Assembly (NCBI GenBank): GCA_027063075.1 | Contig: JAMOSM010000012.1 | Location: forward strand, 1-18,789 | Source: Nautiliaceae bacterium | GTDB lineage: Bacteria > Campylobacterota > Campylobacteria > Campylobacterales > Nautiliaceae | DNA length: 18,789 nucleotides | Reading direction: 5' to 3' | Shown: positions 7,373-15,154 of the stretch, one piece after another | Numbering within the stretch: position 1 is the first letter of the stretch | Layout of the letters: the number at the start of each line of letters is the position of its first letter | The notes under the pieces: model-generated | Databases searched by the model: none | Told to the model about the DNA's origin: nothing | The model's input: only the letters and a program-made list of their open reading frames with translations | Position numbers and translations under genes: made by a program

Positions 7373-8317
7373 GTGGATTTTAGAAAAATTGCAAAAGAAG
7401 TGCTTGAGATTGAAGCAAATGAGCTTTTAAAAGCGGATGTAAGCGGGATAGAAAAAGCGGTTGATATTGCCTATAACACAAAAGGCAAACTGATTGTTAC
7501 AGGAGTTGGGAAATCAGGGCTTATAGGTAGTAAAATTGCAGCAACTCTTGCAAGTACAGGGACCCCTAGTTTTTTCTTGCACCCAACAGAAGCACTTCAC
7601 GGTGATTTAGGAATGATTACAAAAGATGATACAGTTTTAGCCATTAGTTACAGCGGAGAGAGTGAGGAGTTAGTCAAAATTTTACCTCATATAAAAAGAT
7701 TTGATGTGTCTTTAATTGCTATGACAGGAGATAAAAACTCAACTTTGGCTAAATATGCCGATGTGGTTCTGAATATTCATGTAGATAAAGAGGCGTGTCC
7801 TTTAAATGTGGCACCTACAAGCTCAACTACTCTAACTCTTGCAATGGGAGATGCGTTAGCTGTTTGTTTAATGAAAAAAAGAAATTTTACAAAAGAGGAT
7901 TTTGCTTCATTTCATCCAGGAGGAAGTCTTGGTAAAAGGCTTTTTATAAAAGTTAAAGATTTAATGAAAACTTCTTTTCCTGTTGCAGATGAAAATGATT
8001 CTTTAAAAGAAGCTATTATTAAAATGACTCAAGGTAAGCTTGGTCATGTTCTATTTTTAGATAATGATAAAATAAAAGCAGTTCTTAGTGACGGAGACCT
8101 TAGACGTGCTATGATGAGTGAAGGTTTTGAATTGGAAAAAAAGGCGATTAATTTTGCCACTAAAAATCCAAAAGTAATAAAAGAAGATGTTTTAGCAAGC
8201 GATGCACTTAAATTTATGGAAGATAACAAAATTCAGCTTTTACCTGTAGTGGATAAAAACAAAAAAGTAGTAGGTGTTATTCATATTCACGATTTAGTAG
8301 AAGCTGGAATAAAATAA
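7373..8317 (+). CDS. kdsD: Arabinose-5-phosphate isomerase, KpsF/GutQ family
   Basis: Converts ribulose-5-phosphate to arabinose-5-phosphate, the first committed step to KDO for lipopolysaccharide or capsule. The 314-residue protein has the standard layout: a SIS sugar-isomerase domain (about 35-170) with GVGKSGLIGSKIAATLASTG, HPTEALHGDLGMI and ISYSGESEEL, a HPGGSLGKRL linker at 181-190, and two CBS domains (about 195-255 and 260-314). The start is GTG at 7373 behind AAAAGG. It is the first gene of the envelope-precursor operon, 10 bases before the next gene. KdsD, KpsF and GutQ paralogues cannot be separated by sequence reading alone, but the downstream galU and glmS favour an envelope role. 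Confidence 0.95.
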   Translation: MDFRKIAKEVLEIEANELLKADVSGIEKAVDIAYNTKGKLIVTGVGKSGLIGSKIAATLASTGTPSFFLHPTEALHGDLGMITKDDTVLAISYSGESEELVKILPHIKRFDVSLIAMTGDKNSTLAKYADVVLNIHVDKEACPLNVAPTSSTTLTLAMGDALAVCLMKKRNFTKEDFASFHPGGSLGKRLFIKVKDLMKTSFPVADENDSLKEAIIKMTQGKLGHVLFLDNDKIKAVLSDGDLRRAMMSEGFELEKKAINFATKNPKVIKEDVLASDALKFMEDNKIQLLPVVDKNKKVVGVIHIHDLVEAGIK

Positions 8318-8327
8318 AAGGATAGAT

Positions 8328-9092
8328 ATGAGATTGAATAAATTTATAAGCCATCATACAACTTATTCAAGACGTGAAGCTGATAAGCTTATTTTTGATG
8401 GTAAAGTTAAGATTAATGGTAAAATTGTTACAAACCCTGCGTATGAAGTTCAAACAGGGGATAAGGTTGCGGTTAATGGCAAACCTGTTAAAAAAAGCAC
8501 AAAATATACCTGTATTGTTTATAATAAACCTAGAGGTGAGCTTGTAACTAAAAAAGACCCAAAAGGAAGAAAAACCATTTATGATTCACTTCCTGCAAAA
8601 TACAAGCATTTTATTCCGGTAGGAAGATTAGATTTTGCAAGTGAGGGACTTTTGATTTTGACAGATTCTCCAAAAGTTGCACACGCAATGATGAACAGTG
8701 ACCTGCCAAGGGTTTATAAACTCAGAATCAAAGGCAATATTACTCCTGAGATGGAAAAGGCTATGCAAGAGGGGGTTGAGGTTGGAAGTGAAGGAGCTCA
8801 TGAAAAAACAACTAAGGAAAAAATAAAGCTTGAGCCGTTTTTAAATTATCAGATTATTAAAAATGATCCAAAATATTCGACATTAAAAGTTGCTATAAAA
8901 GAAGGGAAAAACAGGGAACTTAGAAGATTTTTTGCCCATTTCGGAAGAGACGTTCTTGATTTAAAAAGGCTCTCTTACGGATGGGTGGCTCTTAATGCAC
9001 TGCCTAAAGGGAAAACAAGGTATTTTGATAAAAAAGAATATAAATTGTTAAAAGAATTTTTAAAGGAGAGTGATGCAGACAATAAAAATTAA
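8328..9092 (+). CDS. Pseudouridine synthase, RsuA/RluB family
   Basis: Isomerises a uridine in ribosomal RNA to pseudouridine. The 254-residue protein begins with an S4 RNA-binding domain (1-60: RLNKFISHHTTYSRREADKL, VKINGKIV, GDKVAVNGKPV), followed by the RsuA-type catalytic domain. The catalytic aspartate is Asp102 in PVGRLDFASEGLLILTDS, and the KEGKNRELRRFFAHFGRDVLDL block near the end (about 190-210) is typical. The RluB/RluE/RsuA target cannot be fixed from sequence, though length and S4 domain fit RluB best. ATG start behind AAAAGGATAG; its last codons overlap the next gene. Confidence 0.93.
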   Translation: MRLNKFISHHTTYSRREADKLIFDGKVKINGKIVTNPAYEVQTGDKVAVNGKPVKKSTKYTCIVYNKPRGELVTKKDPKGRKTIYDSLPAKYKHFIPVGRLDFASEGLLILTDSPKVAHAMMNSDLPRVYKLRIKGNITPEMEKAMQEGVEVGSEGAHEKTTKEKIKLEPFLNYQIIKNDPKYSTLKVAIKEGKNRELRRFFAHFGRDVLDLKRLSYGWVALNALPKGKTRYFDKKEYKLLKEFLKESDADNKN

Positions 9093-9459
9093 AACAAACT
9101 ATAAATCGGAAGTTGTTGATATTACAAAAGATATAAAAGAAGCAGTTATAAAAAGCGGGATAAAAAGTGGTATTGCTACTGTTTTTTGCCCACATTCAAC
9201 TGCTAGTGTTATCATTTTTGAAAAAAGCGACGCAACATTAAAAAGAGATCTTCTTGGAATGTTAAAAGATATTGTTCCTTTTAGAGACTATAACCATTCA
9301 AACGCAAGGGCACATTTAAAAGCAGCATTTCTTAGAAGTAATTTAACTCTTATTGTTGAAAATGCTGAAGTTGTTTTAGGAGAGTGGCAGGGAGTTTATT
9401 TGGTTGAATTTGACGGTCCGAGAGAAAGAAAAATTCATATAAAGGTTATAAGTGGTTAG
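9073..9459 (+). CDS. YjbQ/UPF0047 family protein
   Basis: A 128-residue protein of the YjbQ/UPF0047 family; some members have weak thiamine-phosphate synthase activity, but the physiological role is unclear. Diagnostic blocks are ATVFCPHSTASVIIFE, a conserved acidic/Arg helix KRDLLGMLKDIVP, the histidine-containing NHSNARAHLKAAFL and the closing VVLGEWQGVYLVEFDGPRER. AAAGGAG at 9062-9068 is four bases from ATG 9073 and only one from the alternative GTG at 9070, so I place the start at 9073. It overlaps the end of the pseudouridine synthase gene by 20 bases and overlaps the next gene's GTG, which suggests coupled translation. Confidence 0.9.
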   Translation: MQTIKIKTNYKSEVVDITKDIKEAVIKSGIKSGIATVFCPHSTASVIIFEKSDATLKRDLLGMLKDIVPFRDYNHSNARAHLKAAFLRSNLTLIVENAEVVLGEWQGVYLVEFDGPRERKIHIKVISG

Positions 9460-11059
9460 TCCGATTTTAGTTGTAATAGTTTTACTTTTAATTGCACTTA
9501 GTTTTAATATACCTTTTGCAAGATTTAAAATTCCTCCTATTATTGGTTATATATTTACGGGGATTATCGTAAGCAATATTTTTCATTTAGATAAACACAC
9601 AATCGAAATTATTGCCGAGCTTGGAATTGTGTTTTTGATGTTTATGATTGGGCTTGAATTTTCCCCTGAAAAACTAAAATCGATGAAAAAAGAGGTGTTT
9701 GGTTTTGGTATTGCCGAAATGAGTATAGTTGGAGGTTTTTTTGGTTTTGTTTTTTGGTGGCTGTTTGATGTTGATATAAGAATTGCTTTAATTATAGGTT
9801 CAGCTTTAGCTCTTAGTTCTACTGCTATTGTTTTAAAGCTTTTAAATGAATCTCGTGAAATTTCAAAACCTTATGGTAGGATTGCACTTGGAATTTTACT
9901 TTTTCAAGATATAGCAGTAATTCCTATTTTGATTGCTATTTCTATTATTGTAAATAAAGATGCGAATTTAACCCAGCTTGTTTTAAAAACTATTAGCGGG
10001 TTTATTGCACTCGGCATTTTTATGTATATTTACGGAAAATATATCGCACCTTTTATAATCTCACACGCTACTAAAACAAAGTCTGATGAAATTTTTATAG
10101 CAACTGTTTTGCTTGTAGTTTTGGTAGCAGCGGAAATTGCTCATTTTTTTGGGCTTAGCTACTCACTTGGAGCGTTTCTTGCAGGTATGATTTTGAGTGA
10201 GACTAAGTATAAATATCAGATAGAAGCAGACCTTGTGCCTTTTAGAGATATTTTGCTTGGAATTTTCTTTGTATCAGTTGGTCTTATGGTAAATATTGAG
10301 TTTGTTATTCACAATATCGGCTCAATTATTTTGATGACTGTTGCTATTATGCTTTTAAAGGCACTTTTGATTTATTTAATGCTAAAATATTTTGTAAAGC
10401 ATAACCGTATCGCTATAAAAACCGCTTTTATTCTTTCACAGGTTGGTGAGTTTGCGTTTGTAATTTTTGCACTTCTTGGAAAATACAGCTTAGTTGATAA
10501 CGTGTTGCTTCAAAAGCTTGTCGTTGTAGTTGTTATTTCTATGATTTTAACCCCTTTTATAATCCGTTATATTTATAAAATTGCAGATATTTTTGATAAA
10601 GATGTTCAAAACTTTGAAGAGTTTGAAATTGCACCAGCTGAAGTTAGCGGACACATTATTTTAATAGGATATGATAAAATCGGTCAAAGAATTGCAAGGA
10701 AACTAACCCGTGCAGGAATTCCTTATGTGGCAATAGATAAACAAATAGAGCTTGTAAAACAGGGGCTTAAAAACGGAGATAACGTAATTTTTGGAAACGC
10801 TGCTAATAAAAGGGTGCTTGAGAGTTTAAACGTAGAGGATGCAAGTGCTGTTATAATTACTACTTTAAATGAAGAGCATACCCATTTAATTACCGAAAAC
10901 CTTCTTGATATTAATCCAAATTTAAATATAATTGTACTTACAGATGATGAAAATGAAAAAGAATTTTATAAAAACCACAATGTTTATGTTGTAGATAAAT
11001 CAAAAGAACTTGCAGAAAAGTTAATAGAACTTGCACTTAGATGTGAAATAAAAAAATAA
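9452..11059 (+). CDS. Kef-type monovalent cation:proton antiporter (CPA2) with RCK domain
   Basis: An inner-membrane antiporter of the CPA2 family, likely moving K+ or Na+ against H+. The 535 residues split into a membrane part of about 12 segments (1-375) and a cytoplasmic RCK/TrkA-N domain (about 400-515). Family marks are IPPIIGYIFTGIIVSN near the start, LGIVFLMFMIGLEFSPEKLK, the LALSSTAIVLKLL stretch, ILLFQDIAVIPIL with the QD pair at 152-153, and LSYSLGAFLAGMILSE. The RCK part begins HIILIGYDKIGQRIARKLTR, a near-normal Rossmann loop with Asp in place of the middle glycine. No TrkA-C domain follows. The GTG start at 9452 has AAAGG six bases upstream and overlaps the preceding TAG stop. 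Confidence 0.93.
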   Translation: MVSPILVVIVLLLIALSFNIPFARFKIPPIIGYIFTGIIVSNIFHLDKHTIEIIAELGIVFLMFMIGLEFSPEKLKSMKKEVFGFGIAEMSIVGGFFGFVFWWLFDVDIRIALIIGSALALSSTAIVLKLLNESREISKPYGRIALGILLFQDIAVIPILIAISIIVNKDANLTQLVLKTISGFIALGIFMYIYGKYIAPFIISHATKTKSDEIFIATVLLVVLVAAEIAHFFGLSYSLGAFLAGMILSETKYKYQIEADLVPFRDILLGIFFVSVGLMVNIEFVIHNIGSIILMTVAIMLLKALLIYLMLKYFVKHNRIAIKTAFILSQVGEFAFVIFALLGKYSLVDNVLLQKLVVVVVISMILTPFIIRYIYKIADIFDKDVQNFEEFEIAPAEVSGHIILIGYDKIGQRIARKLTRAGIPYVAIDKQIELVKQGLKNGDNVIFGNAANKRVLESLNVEDASAVIITTLNEEHTHLITENLLDINPNLNIIVLTDDENEKEFYKNHNVYVVDKSKELAEKLIELALRCEIKK

Positions 11060-11077
11060 ATGAAAAAAGGAGACAGT

Positions 11078-11896
11078 ATGATAAAAAAAGCACTTTTTCC
11101 GGCTGCAGGATATGGAACAAGATTTTTACCGGCTACAAAGTCGGTTCCTAAAGAGATGTTGCCTGTTGTAAATAAACCTCTTATTCACTATGGGATAAAA
11201 GAGTGTATGAATGCCGGGATTTTTGAAATTGGGTTTGTAACGGGTAGAAGTAAAAGGGCAATTGAGGATTATCTTGACCATTCACCTGAACTTGAAGAAA
11301 AAATTAGAGGGACGAGCAAAGAGAAGCTTTTAAAAGAGACAATGGAAATGATAGATAAGTGTACTTTTACATATGTAAGACAAAAAGAGATGCTTGGACT
11401 TGGTCATGCTGTGCTTACAGGCGAGCCTTTAATAGGTGATAATCCTTTTGCCGTAGTCCTTGCAGATGATTTGTGTGAGGGGGATGTTGTTTCTCAAATG
11501 GTAAATTTATATAAAAAATTTAAATGTAGTATTGTTGCTATAGAAGAAGTTCCTAAAAATGAAGTAAATAAATACGGGGTAATAAAAGGTAAAAGAATAG
11601 AAGACGGTATATACTTAGTTGAAGATATGGTTGAGAAACCAGATATTAATAAAGCTCCAAGCAATTTAGCAATAATAGGAAGATATATCTTAACCCCTGA
11701 TATTTTTGATTTATTAAAAGAGACAAAACCTGGAAAAGGGGGAGAAATTCAGCTAACAGACGCTCTTTTAAGGCTTGCAAAAGAAGGAATGGTAATTGCA
11801 TACAAATTTAAAGGTAAAAGGTTTGATTGTGGAAGTGTAGATGGCTTTATAAAAGCTACTAACTATTTTTATGAAAAAGAGTTTAAAGGAAGTTAA
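11078..11896 (+). CDS. galU: UTP-glucose-1-phosphate uridylyltransferase
   Basis: Makes UDP-glucose from UTP and glucose-1-phosphate for surface polysaccharide synthesis. The 272-residue protein starts IKKALFPAAGYGTRFLP then ATKSVPKEMLPVVNKPLIHY, the nucleotidyltransferase signature with GxGTR and the catalytic Lys. EMLGLGHAVLTGEPLIGDNP, the VVLADDLC metal-binding aspartates and GKRFDCGSVDGFIKATNYF near the end are all typical of GalU. The frame is open from an ATG at 11060, but AAGGAG (11067-11072) sits five bases before ATG 11078, whose product begins exactly as GalU proteins do, so 11078 is chosen. Its TAA overlaps the glmS ATG by one base. Confidence 0.96.
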   Translation: MIKKALFPAAGYGTRFLPATKSVPKEMLPVVNKPLIHYGIKECMNAGIFEIGFVTGRSKRAIEDYLDHSPELEEKIRGTSKEKLLKETMEMIDKCTFTYVRQKEMLGLGHAVLTGEPLIGDNPFAVVLADDLCEGDVVSQMVNLYKKFKCSIVAIEEVPKNEVNKYGVIKGKRIEDGIYLVEDMVEKPDINKAPSNLAIIGRYILTPDIFDLLKETKPGKGGEIQLTDALLRLAKEGMVIAYKFKGKRFDCGSVDGFIKATNYFYEKEFKGS

Positions 11897-13662
11897 TGTG
11901 TGGAATTGTGGGGTGTATAGGGATTGAAAATCCCGTTGATTATTTAATAGACGGACTTAAAGAGCTTGAATACAGAGGATATGACAGTGCAGGAATTGCA
12001 GTAAAAGACAACAATGAAATAAAAGTAATAAAAGCGGTTGGGAAGCTTAAAAATTTAGAAGATAAAGTCAAAAATGTAAAGTTTTATAATCCTGAATTTG
12101 GTATAGGGCATACAAGATGGGCAACCCACGGAAAACCTACTGAAATAAACGCACATCCTCATGTGGGAAAATTCAGTGCAGTTGTTCATAATGGAATAAT
12201 TGAAAACTATCAGGAAATTAAGAAATTTTTACAAAAAGAAGGGATTGATTTTATCTCTCAAACTGATACTGAGGTAATTGTTAGGCTATTTGAATATTTT
12301 TATAATGGTGATAGTTTTGAAGCTTTTAAAAAGACTTTAGAGAAGCTTGAAGGGGCTTATGCTGTTTTGCTCATTACAAATAGTGACAATAAAATATTTT
12401 TTGCTAAAAAAGGTTCTCCCTTAATTGTTGCAAAAGGAGAGGGAATTTATTTTGCATCTTCTGATGCTCCTTTAATCGGATATGCAAATAGGGCTCATTA
12501 TTTAGAAGATGAAGAATGGGGATATGTTAATGAAAATGAAATAATCCTATTTAGAAAAAATGAAAAAATCTCTCCATATTTTAAAGAATTACCTGCAAGC
12601 AAAGAATCTGCTAAAAAAGGTGGGTTTAGATTTTATATGGAAAAAGAGATTTATGAACAGTCTGATATTTTAAAAGAGACTACTCTTGGAAGAAATACAC
12701 CTAATGGAATAAAATTTGATGAGCTTGATAGAAGTTTTTTTGACGGAATTTCCAATATTATTATCTCAGCCTGTGGGACTAGTTATCATGCCGGGCTTGT
12801 TGGAAAATATCTGTTAGAAAGAGATGCAAAAATCAGAACAAACGTGGAAGTTGCAAGCGAGCTTAGATACAGAGCCCCACTTCTTACAAAAGATACTTTA
12901 TTTATTGTAATTTCTCAAAGCGGAGAGACTGCTGATACACTTGAGACACTTAAAATGGCAAAAAAAGCTGGTCTAAAGACTCTTGCTTTATGTAATGTTG
13001 ATAACTCTTCTATCGTAAGAGAGGCTGATAAAACTATACTTCTTAGAGCCGGAATTGAAAAGGGAGTGGCTTCTACAAAGGCGTTTGCCACTCAGGTTAT
13101 GACTCTTTGGATGCTTAGTAACTATTTGGCACAAAAAAACGAATATGATGCAATAAATGAAGCAATTGAAGTTACAAAAGTAGATATTTCTTTACATGAA
13201 AAAATTAAACGTCTCTCAAAAAGATATCTTCACGGGCATGGATTTTTTTATATAGGAAGGGATATCTTCTTTCCTTTAGCGCTTGAGGGAGCGTTAAAAC
13301 TTAAAGAAATCAGTTATATTCACGCAGAGGGTTATCCAGCAGGTGAGATGAAACACGGGCCTATTGCTTTGGCTGATGAAGATTTATATGTAGTGGCACT
13401 TCTTAGTAAAAATATTTTGTATGAAAAAACAAAATCAAATATAGAAGAACTTGTTGCCCGCGATGCAACTGTACTTACTATTTCAAGCGAATATATAGAA
13501 ATGACGGATGATTTTGTAAAAATTAATAAAACAAATCATCCTATGGTAGAGTTTTTTGAAATGATGGTAATAACTCAGCTTCTTGCAATGGAAGTTGCTA
13601 TTAGAATGGGTAATGATGTGGATATGCCAAGAAATTTAGCAAAATCGGTAACGGTTGAATAA
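11896..13662 (+). CDS. glmS: Glutamine-fructose-6-phosphate aminotransferase (isomerizing)
   Basis: Makes glucosamine-6-phosphate from fructose-6-phosphate and glutamine, the entry to UDP-GlcNAc for peptidoglycan and lipopolysaccharide. The 588-residue protein begins MCGIVGCIGI, so Cys2 becomes the N-terminal nucleophile. The glutaminase domain continues with LEYRGYDSAGIAV, GIGHTRWATHGKPTEINAHP and HNGIIENY. Two SIS isomerase domains follow, with ISACGTSYHAG, ISQSGETADTLETLK, ALEGALKLKEISYIHAEGYP and AGEMKHGPIAL, and the conserved C-terminal end DVDMPRNLAKSVTVE. ATG overlaps the galU stop as TAATG, behind AAAGGAAG. No glmS ribozyme is present, since there is no untranslated leader. It is the last gene of the operon. 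Confidence 0.98.
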   Translation: MCGIVGCIGIENPVDYLIDGLKELEYRGYDSAGIAVKDNNEIKVIKAVGKLKNLEDKVKNVKFYNPEFGIGHTRWATHGKPTEINAHPHVGKFSAVVHNGIIENYQEIKKFLQKEGIDFISQTDTEVIVRLFEYFYNGDSFEAFKKTLEKLEGAYAVLLITNSDNKIFFAKKGSPLIVAKGEGIYFASSDAPLIGYANRAHYLEDEEWGYVNENEIILFRKNEKISPYFKELPASKESAKKGGFRFYMEKEIYEQSDILKETTLGRNTPNGIKFDELDRSFFDGISNIIISACGTSYHAGLVGKYLLERDAKIRTNVEVASELRYRAPLLTKDTLFIVISQSGETADTLETLKMAKKAGLKTLALCNVDNSSIVREADKTILLRAGIEKGVASTKAFATQVMTLWMLSNYLAQKNEYDAINEAIEVTKVDISLHEKIKRLSKRYLHGHGFFYIGRDIFFPLALEGALKLKEISYIHAEGYPAGEMKHGPIALADEDLYVVALLSKNILYEKTKSNIEELVARDATVLTISSEYIEMTDDFVKINKTNHPMVEFFEMMVITQLLAMEVAIRMGNDVDMPRNLAKSVTVE

Positions 13663-13667
13663 TTTGG

Positions 13668-13673
13668 TATAAT
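13668..13673 (+). promoter_or_regulatory. dapD -10 box
   Basis: TTTGGTATAATTTAG directly follows the glmS stop codon and contains TATAAT with the extended TTTG element, 18 bases before the dapD start. The predicted transcript would begin near 13680 with only AAAAGGAGAGAT before ATG. Confidence 0.65.
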
Positions 13674-13691
13674 TTAGTAAAAAGGAGAGAT

Positions 13692-14855
13692 ATGTTTGAA
13701 AAGCTTGTAGAAAATATAAAAAATTATAAAAAGCCTCTTGCGTTTGGTATAGCAAGGGTTGATTTAGGGCAATTAAATCACGATAAGGTACTTCAGGCGA
13801 CTTATCCTGTAATAAATTGGAATGAAAACTTTGGAAGTGCCGCTGTTTTTATCAGAAGTCTTATTGAAAACGGAGTTGATATTGATTTTAGTTCAAGTGA
13901 ATTTGTAGCTCCTGTTACAAAAGAGTTTGTGGATACTGCTTTAAGATATTTTGGAGATGAGCTTGTGGCTGAGGCTGTTGGAGATAAACACAAAAATATT
14001 CAGGTATTAAAAGTATTAAAAGATATTTTTGCTGAAGATGATTACGATAACTATAGAATCTGCTTTTTGTTTGAAGATACTAATCCAAAAAGCGTAGAGG
14101 CTGTTTATTTAAAACTTTATGCCCTTTCTCAAAGAAAAGTTCCTCTTAGAAGTATTAATCTAAATGGAGCTTTTGGAGTGCTTCATAACTGTGCATGGGT
14201 TGGAAACGTTCCTATTGAACTTGATTATTTAAAAGCAAATGAAATTGAACTAAAACTTCGCGATGCTTATCCTGAGGTTGAGTATGTTGATAAATTCCCA
14301 AGATACCTCTCACACATAGTTCCGGAAGAAAACATCAGAATTCTTGATACGGCAAAAGTTAGAATGGGTGCTCAACTTGCACCTGGAACTACGGTAATGC
14401 CGGGAGCTAGTTATATTAACTTTAACGCAGGAACTGAAGGTCCTGTAATGGTTGAGGGTAGAATATCTTCAAGTGCCGTTGTAAAAGAGGGAGCCGATGT
14501 TGGCGGAGGAGCTTCAATTCTTGGAGTTTTATCTGGAACAAACGGAAACCCTGTAACAATTGGAAGAAACACCCTTCTTGGAGCAAATTCTGTTACAGGA
14601 ATTCCTTTAGGGGACGGATGTATTGTAGATGCTGGAATTGCAGTGCTTGAGGGAACAAAAATCTGGATTAGTGAGGATGAATTTGAAAAAATTAAAGAAG
14701 TAAATCCAAATTGGAATGTAGAGTATAAAGAGTATTTTAAAGGTTTAGAACTCGCAGGGCTTAACGGGGTTCATTACAGATTTGACACTACAAAAGGCAG
14801 AATGGTTGCGTTTAGAAGCAGACGCGAAGTAAAACTAAATGAAGAGCTTCATTAA
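13692..14855 (+). CDS. dapD: Tetrahydrodipicolinate N-succinyltransferase, epsilon-type DapD
   Basis: Transfers succinyl from succinyl-CoA to tetrahydrodipicolinate in the lysine and meso-diaminopimelate pathway. At 387 residues it is the long DapD form found in Campylobacterota rather than the roughly 275-residue E. coli form. The N-terminal half (1-220) is a mixed domain beginning KLVENIKNYKKPLAFGIARV. The C-terminal half holds the left-handed beta-helix with hexapeptide-like turns: VRMGAQLAPGTTVMPGASYI, NFNAGTEGPVMVEGRISSSA and VGGGASILGVLSGTNGNPV. The N-succinyl form fits the gene's use in peptidoglycan. It follows glmS by 29 bases but has its own promoter, and ends in a hairpin. Confidence 0.95.
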   Translation: MFEKLVENIKNYKKPLAFGIARVDLGQLNHDKVLQATYPVINWNENFGSAAVFIRSLIENGVDIDFSSSEFVAPVTKEFVDTALRYFGDELVAEAVGDKHKNIQVLKVLKDIFAEDDYDNYRICFLFEDTNPKSVEAVYLKLYALSQRKVPLRSINLNGAFGVLHNCAWVGNVPIELDYLKANEIELKLRDAYPEVEYVDKFPRYLSHIVPEENIRILDTAKVRMGAQLAPGTTVMPGASYINFNAGTEGPVMVEGRISSSAVVKEGADVGGGASILGVLSGTNGNPVTIGRNTLLGANSVTGIPLGDGCIVDAGIAVLEGTKIWISEDEFEKIKEVNPNWNVEYKEYFKGLELAGLNGVHYRFDTTKGRMVAFRSRREVKLNEELH

Positions 14856-14877
14856 TTTCCTTTTTGTAAGGAAATTA
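14853..14877 (+). terminator. dapD terminator-like hairpin
   Basis: A 10-bp stem (TAATTTCCTT at 14853-14862 with AAGGAAATTA at 14868-14877) closes a 5-nt loop and is followed by TTTAATAAA. The stem begins at the dapD stop codon. The stem is AT-rich and the T tract short, so it may be only partly effective; its near-symmetry makes it equally stable on the other strand. Confidence 0.5.
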
Positions 14878-14904
14878 TTTAATAAAGGTATAAGATAATT
14901 TTGA

Positions 14905-14910
14905 TATAAT
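14905..14910 (+). promoter_or_regulatory. rpmB -10 box
   Basis: TTTTGATATAATTTCAAAC contains TATAAT with the extended TTTG element, about 30 bases before the rpmB start. The predicted start near 14917 gives a short AT-rich leader with AAAGGA (14930-14935) as ribosome site. Confidence 0.7.
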
Positions 14911-14940
14911 TTCAAACTCAAAAAATAATAAAGGACGAAA

Positions 14941-15129
14941 ATGGCTAGAAGATGTGAAATCTGTGGTAAAGGTCCTCAATTTGGAAATAGAGTGAGCCAC
15001 TCAAACAGAAAAACAAGACATAAATTTGACCCAAACATTCAACATGTAAGAATTGAGATTGACGGGGTTAGAAAAAGAATTAAAATCTGTACAAGCTGTT
15101 TAAAAAGCTTAAAAAAATCTGCAGTTTAA
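14941..15129 (+). CDS. rpmB: 50S ribosomal protein L28
   Basis: A component of the large ribosomal subunit. The 62-residue protein begins MARRCEICGKGPQFGNRVSH followed by SNRKTRHKFDPN, the universal L28 signature. It carries CxxC at Cys5/Cys8 and again in KICTSCLKSL, so it is the zinc-binding (C+) form. Start ATG behind AAAGGACGAAA. In Helicobacter pylori L28 also lies next to a potassium-channel gene (HP0491/HP0490, from memory), which supports conserved gene order here. A short hairpin follows immediately. Confidence 0.98.
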   Translation: MARRCEICGKGPQFGNRVSHSNRKTRHKFDPNIQHVRIEIDGVRKRIKICTSCLKSLKKSAV

Positions 15130-15133
15130 TTTT

Positions 15134-15154
15134 CCCCTCTTTTATGGGGTTTTT
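15134..15154 (+). terminator. Compact rpmB terminator abutting the channel start codon
   Basis: CCCC (15134-15137) pairs with GGGG (15146-15149) across an 8-nt loop, followed by five T residues that end at the ATG of the next gene. Only four base pairs, but all GC and with a T tract, so it may act as a weak terminator or attenuator. The GGGG arm is also the only ribosome-site-like sequence for the downstream gene. Confidence 0.45.

Noticed and set aside
9070..9075. GTG at 9070 as start of the YjbQ-family gene
   Set aside because: Only one base separates it from GGAG; ATG 9073 is better spaced and costs one residue.
11060..11080. Upstream ATG at 11060 as galU start
   Set aside because: It would place the strong AAGGAG inside the gene and add MKKGDS, which GalU proteins lack; ATG 11078 has the right spacing.
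11880..11900. glmS ribozyme upstream of glmS
   Set aside because: The glmS start codon overlaps the galU stop, so there is no leader to hold one.
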